Position numbers and translations under genes: made by a program
Source of the DNA: Rotaria sp. Silwood1
Taxonomy: Eukaryota > Rotifera > Eurotatoria > Philodinida > Philodinidae
DNA length: 64,000 bases
Assembly: GCA_905250075.1 (NCBI GenBank)
Contig: CAJNOP010000403.1
Location: 62,001 to 126,000 of the forward strand
Reading direction: 5' to 3'
Shown: positions 12,442 to 21,895 of the stretch, piece after piece
Layout of the letters: each line of letters begins with the position of its first letter
Position numbering within the stretch: position 1 is the first letter of the stretch
The notes under the pieces: generated by a model
Told to the model about the DNA's origin: nothing
What the model saw: only the letters and a program-made list of their open reading frames with translations
The model's database searches: none

Positions 12442-13972
12442 TCAATTTATAAAAACAAGAAAAATATCAATGTTTATAAAAAATAGATTTCTTGATTGAA
12501 TTGTCAGATATATTTTCTTTTCTACTTATAATCAGATATAACAAAAATAAAATTATTTACTTTATTAAATTTATAATTTTATATGATAATGAAAAATTCA
12601 AATTTCTTCTGAGCACAATTTCAATATTACTACAATGCCTAATTTTTGTCAGTATGGCTTTAAGTAGACATAACAAACAATGAAAAAAAAACAAAAACAA
12701 CAATATGCTATAAAAGTTTCATCGAATTTTGAATTGTACTAAAATATGCGCACTGAACACGTTTCTTCCGAAAAATATAACAAAAATCATCGAAAGTTTT
12801 TCATTAAAAGCGATATAAAATATTGTTTGTGAAAGATGTGACTTTGAGTTATCATTCCATGCATTTATTTTAATTTTGACCTATATGAACTTTGTTTGGA
12901 AACGACAGAGAGAGAGAGAGAGACTTAAAATTTTTCTATTTCAAAATATGATTCAATAGACAAAAAAAAAACAAAAGTTTTTTTTTAGACTACATGCGAA
13001 AGACTTTGTTAATAGTTGAAGATTAACACAATAATGGAACTATGGAATGTTAGAATAAGTCAAAATTAATTAACTTTTCCAACTAGCTTTATTACCTATT
13101 CTTTATAGAATTTTGTCTATGAATGAATGCAATCATCTTTCTACAACATCTATTTTTCTATTCTCATTATTAGTTTAATCGATTTCTAAGAATTCCGACA
13201 ACGCGTTTTATAGCTGAGAATATGTTTTGCATTTATTTTTTTTTTTTTTCATGAAGAAAAATAAATATATTTTCCTAGCATAAAATAACTCGCAAATTTA
13301 TAGAATACATTCAAAATAATTAATAGATTTGAAAAGAAAAAATTATTCTCAATGATTATATTCATCATCTAGACACATCGTGTTCAAGTATTCTATTTAC
13401 ATTTTATTTTTAATTAGAATAAAAGAAACATGACTTTTTGTTGTTATTTCTCAATTAAAAGTTTTGATATAATTTGATTCTCCAAAAAAGCATTTTCTTT
13501 ATATTAAATCAAAAAGGAGAAGTTGATACTATCTTATAAATTTTGTTTTATTTATGGATAAGTAGAATTCATTATTTTTTGATGAAACGAGTTAGAAGTA
13601 GCTATGAATTAAAATAAAAAAAAACACCGCTATTTAATTAATAGTGAACAAAATCTATATGACAAATAATTACTATTCACATAAAGAAGAACTAATTGTA
13701 TTTGAAATAATATATAATTTATAGAATCAGAATTTATTAAGAACGAAGAAAAAGTTATATTTTTCTTTCTCACAGACATAATGTTTTTTACTTTATTCTT
13801 AAGTCTTCTAAGAAGAATATTTGGATGTTGTTATTTATTCTAAAGATAATAATGAACTGTATAACAGAGAAATTTACATATATACAGTAATATATTTAAT
13901 GAACAGTACAATATTGCTAGAATTATGGAAGAAAAAAAAAAAAATGTCTTTTTTTTTTGTGAATGAAATTTG
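12442..13972. other. Intergenic stretch between convergent genes
   Basis: Lies between the 3' ends of the primase and nuclear-receptor-like genes. It is AT-rich with a short GA run at 12908-12924. No exon, RNA gene or element was recognised. Confidence 0.6.
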
Positions 13973-14654
13973 TTAAAATTGTTGTTGACGATCAGTAATA
14001 TCACTTGAAGAACGAATACGATTAAATTTTATTTCATTATTATTATTCATTTTTGTATTTATATTCGTTGTTGTTTGTTTCTTTAGAGATAGAAGAAAAA
14101 AATAAATTAAGAAATTTCAATGAATAATAAATAAATTTATTGTCATTTAATAGATATACTTATTAATTATTTCTATCAAATCATTTTACGATACTCTCAA
14201 ATAGACTTACTGTAGATAAAACAACATTTTCATCTAATGAAGAAGTTTTAATAATCGTATTATTGAAAAATCTATCAATTAATATTGAAGGTGGACTACT
14301 TGCAGAACGTCTACGAAGTAAATTTTGATCCATTCCAAGTGATAAACATTTTTTTAAACGACAAGCTCGACATGGTGGTAATGATGCTGAAAAATATCTT
14401 TGAGCTGCTTCAATATAACATGTTCCATTTTTATTACATTTTAATGTCTAAGAAAACAAAAAAGTCATTAAAAAAAACAAAAAATCTTTTATTTATTATA
14501 TTCAACAAACATCAGGTGGTAAAAAAGCATGACGTCGAAAAAAAGATTTACATGGTAAACATGTCCGAATACCAGAATTATTTCCATAAACATAAGCACC
14601 ACATACAGCACAATCAAATGGAGAATTTGATGTTTGTTTTTGATCTTGCCACAT
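13973..14654 (-). CDS. Nuclear-receptor-type DNA-binding protein without ligand-binding domain
   Basis: Predicted 162-residue protein in three exons (14511-14654, 14211-14447, 13973-14080). Both zinc fingers of a nuclear receptor DBD are present. The first is FDCAVCGAYVYGNNSGIRTC followed by LPCKSFFRRH. The second is LKCNKNGTCYI, then PPCRACRLKKCLSLGM. The frame closes after about 85 further residues, which are Ser/Asn/Gln-rich (ending DITDRQQQF) and show no helical ligand-binding domain. Nuclear receptors are usually over 350 residues, so this looks like a DBD-only transcription factor, similar in plan to arthropod knirps-type or nematode Odr-7-type proteins. The P-box region CLPCKSFFRR differs from the usual CEGCKxFF(K/R)R. 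Further exons downstream cannot be excluded, but the stop is clear. Confidence 0.8.
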
Positions 14655-17092
14655 ATGAAAAATGAATTAACAAGCAAAAATAAAAAGCCTTGTCTTTATT
14701 TCAATTAATAGCATTTTATATTTTCTTCTTATTTTTTTCCCTTTTTTTTTTTTTTTTCTTCTTTGTTAGTCTATTATTAACACCGTTTTTCTCTTCAGTT
14801 GATGTCATATAGAACTCGATATTCTCTTAAACTTATCATCATCTAAGCTTGATTGCGTTTGTTAACGTGACTATGTTTTTTACGGACATATTTTATTTTC
14901 CTTTTTCTTTTGTTTTATTAACATATTATATACAAAGGTCTGTCTGCATAGTTTAATAACGAATAATTGATGCACGCTATGTCAAAAAATGACTTAGTTT
15001 CTGTTTTTTTTTTAATATTATTTAAAATGATGAAGAAAGATCAAGAAGGAATAAATATAATTAAAAATTATTTAGAATAAAATATTTTATTCGTTAAAAA
15101 AAAATCATGAGTTTGTTTTATATAATTTTTGATCTGAACATTTAATTCAGTTGAAAAAAAGTCGATTTAGAAAAATTTTATTTTGAAATATTTCTTTTTG
15201 ATTTGATTTGAAGTTTGAAAAATTTTATGAATTTATTATTTTCAATAAAAAATAAAGTGTTGATTTATTGTTAAATCATCTATATACAATTAGTTTTCGT
15301 AAGCAAAAATCTAGTCTTGTTATTTTTTGTAAAAATATTTTATTATTTAAAGTTTAAATATGTATTTAATAAAAAATATAGAATTTTTAGCGAGAAAATA
15401 TTGACAACTAAATGCTTTTTTTTAAAGATTAATTACTTAGTTTAAAAGAAAAAAAATAATACTAATAAGTTTTGTCATTTTATTCAAACTAATCTTTATT
15501 TTGAGTATTATCATATGAAATTTATTCTTCTTAATTGAATACGTGTAGAGAACAGTTGTCTGTTCAATTATGATTTTTTTTTTATAAATGCGAAATTCTT
15601 CCAAATAATAGAATTAGTTACTGATTTTGATTTATAGATTGATTGATCTTGTTTAAATCGTTGTTGCTTCAAAAAATAAATGCACCTAATAATCCTAGTG
15701 GCCGTAAATGTTAAATACTTTTCATGTTTACTATGATTAATTTGACCTTATTTCTTTCTTTTATAATTAGTTTCATTTAAAATACGATGATAAAGTCAAA
15801 CTACTTTACTTGATCGAGTTAATTGAAGATGAGCACTTTATTGAGTAAAGTAACGATAAAGTGTCCTCCCACGTTATTCAAAGATATAGTTATGAAGATA
15901 TGTATTGAAAGTTTAATAGAGTGAATAATGTTGACAATTTTACAAATCTTACCGATAAATATTTTCACCGTTTGAACTTAATATGATTATTTAAAATGGA
16001 ATGTTTTAGTAGTTGGACATATTTATGTCAATTTGAAGCTCGTTTTGAAAACTAACTAATGTAAAATCTAAGCATCTTATGATGTGCACTGAACGATATA
16101 TGTAAGGAGTCGAAATTTGAATATTATTATTCATTTTTTTCGTAATGATTAGATTGAAATTATTGAGTTGTATAAGAAAAAAAGTGTGTTTCTTCAAACT
16201 TACAATAAAACTTCAAAAGACCTTTTAAAAGTTAGAAATTTTGGTTTATTTTTCTTATATTTGAAGATAATACTATTGTGGATCTTTTTTATAAGTTATT
16301 TACAAATTTTTTTTGAATTGTTAAACACTTTTCTGCTATACAACTCGATGATCTCAATCTAATCATTACGAAAAAAGAAAAATATATAATATTCAGACTT
16401 GTATGAATATCTTAAAAAATTCATTATCTCATTTGGTTCACATCCTAAGCACCTTAGATTTTATAATTTGCCTCAATTAAATAGTGAAAGCTTTAATTTT
16501 GATCTGAATATGTCTAATATATTCTTTTCTAACAGTATAAAATTGTCTATTACTGAATGTATGATATTTCCATTAAAAAAAACAAAAGAACTAAGAATTT
16601 GAATCAGAATTTTTTGTCTAATCATTAAAATATTTTAAAAACGAATGAATCAATTCCCGAAAATGTTCAATCTCCAAAAAACAAAAAATATTCATTTATT
16701 AATATACAACAAAGTCTTATGATAAAATTTTGATTCCATAGGAAACTAATAATTAACGTAATGTGAAGTAAAGCAGCAGCATCCAATAGTTGACGGTGTA
16801 CCTACATTCAATGGTAGACCGAAGAAGCCGCCAACAATGGCGAGAGCTGTCATAATTTTTTTGTAAAAAAAAAAAAAATATCTCGCTTTTAATAGAATGC
16901 AGCAAAGAGAGAATTTCAAAGGACTGAAGGATTCGATTAGTTTCATGTTTAAATTTTGAAATCGATTTGTTTTTTTAGTTTATCTAAATACAAAACACAA
17001 AAAAAAAACATCTCTATCAATACAAATAAAACAAAGACTGTTTTTTTTTTCTTAAAAAAAAATAAAAAATAAAAATTCATTTTTATTTTAGT
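14655..17092. other. AT-rich intergenic stretch
   Basis: Contains the upstream region of the nuclear-receptor-like gene and the 3' flank of the second LOTUS gene. No supported exon. A 66-codon frame at 16746-16946 (-) was considered and rejected. Nothing else was recognised. Confidence 0.55.
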
Positions 17093-20000
17093 TTATTGTT
17101 GTTTTTTTCTCATTAATCTAGTCATATAATAATAATGTCGTTGTAAATAAATGTATTCATCAAACATTGTTTGACATATTTGATCATCAATTAATGTATT
17201 TAATTGTGATATTTTTTCAAATTCTTCTAATTCTTGTTGATATTTATTAAAAGCTTTTTTTTCAAGTTTTGATTTTATTAATGTTATTTCAATTGATAAT
17301 GGATAATCACGATATTCAAATTTAAGTTCATATAATCGATGAATATAACGAAAATGAATACATTGTCGTAGTGCATTATTTATTCGTTTTATTAATTTTC
17401 GATTTTCATCAATTTTACACTAAAAATATCAAAAAAAAAAAGAAACATAATTATAAAATTTTATTTACTTGTTCTTGTTTATCATAATGAGAAATTTCAA
17501 AAAATAATTCTTTATTTAATGATGATTTTTCTGAAAAATAGAGAAAAAAATCTGTGAATTTAAATTGAAATCTTTATGAAAAAAAACAAACATACAAATG
17601 AATTATTCTTTTCTGTTCTTATTACATTATAAATTTCATAAAATTGTTTCCTACTGTTATTATATTTCATACAAAAGAGATTAATGAAGATTGTCAATAT
17701 TTTCGAGCTAATGATGAATATCATCTTTCAACGATATATATTACAGTTGAAAATTTATCGCTACCAGAGATGGACAAAGTCGCACCGCGCCTCCCCGCGC
17801 TGTTGCTCACGCCTACGCTACACTAGTCTGAGCTTCGATGAGCGCATGCTTAGAGCATCCTGGTATTCGGTGGAGTTTGAGAAACTGATTGGTAGAGCAA
17901 AGAGAAAGAGAGATGTGCGTAGCGCCTAGGCGCGAGCAGTGGCGCGGTGCGATTTTGTCCATCTCTGATCGCTAACATGATAGACATATCGCTTATCTTT
18001 ATTTTTATGTTGAATATTCAAGTTAAGATAAACAAAAAAAATTACCTTCTTTTATAATTGATAATGTTGATTGAACAGAATATTCTGAACTATTCGATTG
18101 ATCTTCTAATATATATATTTTTGAAGAAAAAAATAAAATATTGAAAGAATTATCAATTATAAATCCTAACTAATTTGATGATTGATTGTTGAATTATTAT
18201 TCGTTTGTTCGTCAGTATCCTTACAAAATATAAATTGAATAAATAAATTGTGTTTTTTTTATTCTTACTTGTTCGATTGATTCACTTAAATGATAATCAT
18301 TAAGATCAAAATTAGGAGGTGTTTCTTCTAGTTCGTTTTTATGATTATTAATCGATGTTAATTTATTAATAGATTGAAAATTGATTTTTTTATCATCATC
18401 ATGAGTTGATGTTACAAGTAAATATGGTTGAAAAGAAAATTGTTTTCGTCCTTCATTCGATATAAATAATTTTTGTGGAACTAACAAAACAAAAATGATT
18501 TAACAAACTAATCTTTTATGTAAATAAAATATTAACTAACTAGAAGATCGTCTGAAAAAGTTTTTACTATTAGGATGAAAATTATTCTTAAAACAAAAAC
18601 AAAAAGAACTTGAAAAATTTCGATCATTTACATTTAGTTGAATAGTTAATATATATATACCGAAAAATGGGATCCATAATTGTTTAATGTATCTTGTAAT
18701 TAAAAAGCAAAATTTTAATTGTAAAAAAGAAAATTTCTAAATAACTTACAACGAGAAAAAGTATTATATAAAAATGGTCGTTGTCTATTATTATAAACTA
18801 AAAAAAAACGAAAATACAAAAAAACATATTTTAAAAAGAATTACAATTTAATGAAATTAATTTATTTTGTCTTATATCATTATTTGAATACCAATTTTGA
18901 CTGTACAACTAAAAAAAAGATATTTTATATTAATTATCATAAGCATTTATTATTATTTTACTTGATTTTGATATTCATATTTATCACGTTGTTCAAATAC
19001 CATTTTTTGAATATGTGCTGTTGTTTCATCATATACTGGATGAACACGATATGATGGACTATTTTCTTTATATTCAATTCTAACAACATCAGGCATTGAA
19101 CGTAATAAAGCCAAAAATGAATGAAAACCAAGTTCACCATCTAGATTTATAAATATCTTTCAATTTTTTTCTAAAAACTACCGTCAACCTTTAGTCTTTT
19201 CATTAGCTTCAATCAAGTGTAAATAAGAATACAAAATAGCATAAAAAAAGTAAAGACATCGTAATAGGAATAGAAATGTGTTCGACCAGTTTTAATTCCA
19301 TCTCGCAATCGCGACTATGAGGAAAAAAAAGTTATTCAAATCGGTATTAGACCCCGTCGGGTAGGACCCGGACCCGGACCCGTGCGGGTCCGGGTCCGGG
19401 TCCAAAAATTTTATTTTGACCGGGTCCGGGTCTGAAGAAAACTTTGATCCATACAATTTATTTTGAATTTTTTTAAAGTTTTGTTCGTTTTATACAAAGA
19501 AGAGATCAAATGTATTTAGAAAATAGATAAAAAATAACAAAACCCTTCTTGTCTATACTGTCTAAACTGACTTGTCATTGTGTTTGGATCCAAAAAATTT
19601 AAGCGACCGGGTCCGGGTCCGGGTCCAGCAAACTGTAAACGGGTCCGGGTCCGAGTCCAAAAATTCTGGACCCGACGGGGTCTAATCGGAATGAAAAATT
19701 CTAGTTAAATTTTCGATAGTTTTCAACAAACTATTCTAGAAATTTTCATCAATTAAAGCAAAATTTAGAAGAAATGACATTCTCGTTAGCTGAATTGATC
19801 ATAAGACGAATATTTAAGACGTTTGAAAGTTTTAATCAGAATGATCAAAATTTAGATAAATGCAGAGAAAGATATCCCCGTGATCTGATCTCTCATAAAT
19901 GACAAAAATTTTTACTCGGTACCTTGTTTTTTCCGAAAATTTCTGCCATTCCCTATTCAAAAAATAAAACCAAAAATTTTTTTCGTTTTTTTTTCAATTC

Positions 20001-20295
20001 ATATGATATCTCGAATACGCAAACAAAATTTCCCAGTTCACGTTCATGTGATGTATTTAAATTTTCAGAACTAAAATGGCACCATTTTTGAGTTTTATCC
20101 CTTTTTTTTTCGCTTAATAAGTTTAATATTAAATGACTTACATGGTATTTCTTTACCAGAATTTAATTTTTTATAATCCGAATATAATAATGAACCTGAT
20201 AATCCTCCATATTTAGTTTTTGGTGAACTAATTAATAATGAACGAATTTCTTGTTTAAGATTTTCATGTAGTTTAGTTTTATCATTATTTCGCAT
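17093..20295 (-). CDS. LOTUS (OST-HTH) domain protein, second of a pair
   Basis: Multi-exon gene. Exon 1 (20142-20295) and exon 2 (18962-19140) join in frame to give one LOTUS/OST-HTH domain of about 85 residues: LHENLKQEIRSLLISSPKT, then GGLSGSLLYSDYKKLN, then GFHSFLALLRSMPDVVRIEY ending YRVHPVYDE. LOTUS domains occur in Oskar, TDRD5/7 and MARF1 and bind RNA or stimulate the helicase Vasa in germ granules (family knowledge). At least eight further short exons follow. They encode low-complexity Ser/Asn-rich sequence and a helical C-terminus (IDENRKLIKRINNALRQC to MTRLMRKKQQ). No Tudor domain was seen. Intron 1 holds a GGGTCC word-repeat element and a later intron a hAT MITE. The start lies 222 bp after the stop of another LOTUS gene, with TTTGCAG just upstream. 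Small internal exons are less certain than the first two and the last. Confidence 0.78.
17765..17967. mobile_element. hAT-type MITE, copy 2 (203 bp)
   Basis: Same family as the copy at 11435: termini CAGAGATGGACAAAGTCGCA and, inverted, CAGAGATGGACAAAATCGCA. It is flanked by ATCGCTAC (17757-17764) and ATCGCTAA (17968-17975), an 8-bp target duplication with one mismatch. It is longer than copy 1 because both arms carry an extra GC-rich segment (about 22 and 12 bases). It lies in an intron of the LOTUS gene. No coding capacity. Confidence 0.9.
19348..19684. mobile_element. hAT-like element with GGGTCC word arrays (337 bp)
   Basis: Termini TAGACCCCGTCGGGT and its inverted copy ACCCGACGGGGTCTA, flanked by ATCGGTAT and ATCGGAAT (8 bp, one mismatch), which fits hAT-type insertion. 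Next to each end are arrays of GGACCC/GGGTCC in both orientations (GACCCGGACCCGGACCCG, GGGTCCGGGTCCGGGTCC). The centre is ordinary AT-rich DNA. It has no coding capacity. It sits in intron 1 of the LOTUS gene. Confidence 0.82.
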
Positions 20296-20517
20296 GATTT
20301 TTTGTTTTCTGCAAACAAAATAGATCAATATCAACCTTTACATATATAGACATATTTTATTTTTTATCATCTTTTAGTAAAACGAAGCATGAATAAATCA
20401 TAAATGAAAATATATAATACATATAAAGTAAAACAAAAAAATAGAAACTGTTTCTTCTTCTTCAGGATTTCAATAAATAATAAAAAAAAAAGCTAATTTA
20501 AATAAAATAAAACTAAT
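20296..20517 (-). promoter_or_regulatory. Short intercistronic region between LOTUS genes
   Basis: The 222-bp spacer is pyrimidine-rich near its end and finishes with TTTTGTTTGCAG, whose AG is at 20309-20310, fourteen bases before the downstream ATG. This strong acceptor could serve a 5' UTR intron or spliced-leader trans-splicing of the second gene in an operon. Confidence 0.45.
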
Positions 20518-21895
20518 TTAACAAAGTTTATATAAATAAATACTAAGAAATATAAAAGAAATAACAACAGCAAATAGAAATATATATGAATCAATTAAAT
20601 ACCAAGAATATGATTTTGATAATGATGTTGTTGATGTACTTATTGATCGATTAAGATGTGGAGTTGAAAATTTTAATAATGTTACATCCTATCAATAAAT
20701 AATAAGAAAATTTTTCATTTTTATTAAACTAAATTATCTAAAATCATTCATCAATAAATATTAATTACGACATAATTAACTCTTGAGATTCATAAATAGA
20801 AACTTTTTTTTTTAGGTTTATTATTACAATAATATTTACTCGAATTATAGGAAATTTATTTTCTTGATTATTATCATGTTGAAAAATAATTTTTCGTTGA
20901 ATTGGTTTATATTGATTTTCACATTTAATTAATGATGATGAATCATTGATTTCCTAAAATAAATAAATTTTAGAATATTTTTTTGTAATTGATGAAAGAC
21001 AAACAGTTGGTAATGGTAAAAATGGATTAGAAGTAAATTGAATTGATTCTTTGTTTCTCTCCTCCGAATTAATATTATTATTATTATCCATTAATGAAGT
21101 TTGTTCATCTAATTGTGGTGTATGCTTTAATTAAATTAAATTTAATAAATTATAATTTTTTTTTCTTTTGAAAAATTTTACCCAAACATTATTATCAAAA
21201 TTGTTATGATTATTTGGTGTTAATGGACGTTCAGTTTGTATCTCAATCGATTGTTCATGTTCATCTGATGATTCAATATTTTGCTGCTGTTGTTGTTGGT
21301 GATAGTGTTCATTTAATGGTACATGATGATCCTTTTATATAAATAATAATAGAATCAAAAAAAAAAACAGATCTTTTTTTTTTTCTTACAAAAAAAACAT
21401 AATCAGGAGGTATAATATGTTGTTCATCAAGTGTATTTGTTGAATGATGTTGACGAGAAAAACTTGTACTACCTTCTATCATATAGAATTTTTTATTTAA
21501 ATAATAGGATTTATTATTTAATAAAAACATACGTCGTCGTTCTCGTTTTTGTTGACGAAGCTAAATTTCAAAAACTTTTAAATTTAATATTTATGTTTTG
21601 TTTTTATAATAGTTACTTTAACTGCTGAATAAATATAAGCTGGTTCACGACGTAAATCAATAGCAAATAGACGTTGATCACTACTGAGTAAATCAAGTAA
21701 TGATCGATAGCCTAATAAACGATAAGGTATTTCAACATTATCATGTCGTTGTCGATAGTAACGAAAAAGTTCAGCTTGTGTTAAATAACCACGTTTAGAA
21801 CTTGTGATATATGAATGAAGTTCATTCATCGTTTCACAATAAATACGAGGATCAATTGGTATAAAAGGAATTGGAGATGAAGAAGAAACAGCCAT
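20518..21895 (-). CDS. LOTUS (OST-HTH) domain protein with C-terminal membrane anchor
   Basis: About seven exons. Exon 1 (21617-21895) holds the LOTUS/OST-HTH domain: ETMNELHSYITSSKRGYLTQ, AELFRYYRQRHDNVEIP and LLGYRSLLDLLSSDQRLFAI, ending EPAYIYSA. A basic stretch RQQKRERRR follows (21533-21560), then Gln/Asn-rich linkers. The last exon ends with one hydrophobic segment IFLFAVVISFIFLSIYL and YKLC, then stop. The protein of roughly 280 residues therefore looks tail-anchored, with the LOTUS domain facing the cytosol. LOTUS proteins act in germ-granule RNA regulation. A membrane anchor would place this activity on ER or mitochondria, near the usual site of piRNA processing (inference). An in-frame ATG at 21925 would add ten residues. 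Internal exon borders are approximate. Confidence 0.75.

Noticed and set aside
16746-16946. 66-codon minus-strand frame ending in MTALAIVGGFFGLPLNVG
   Set aside because: Slightly higher GC and a hydrophobic start are suggestive, but it is short, carries a poly-Phe stretch from a T-run, and has no supporting exon or relative.
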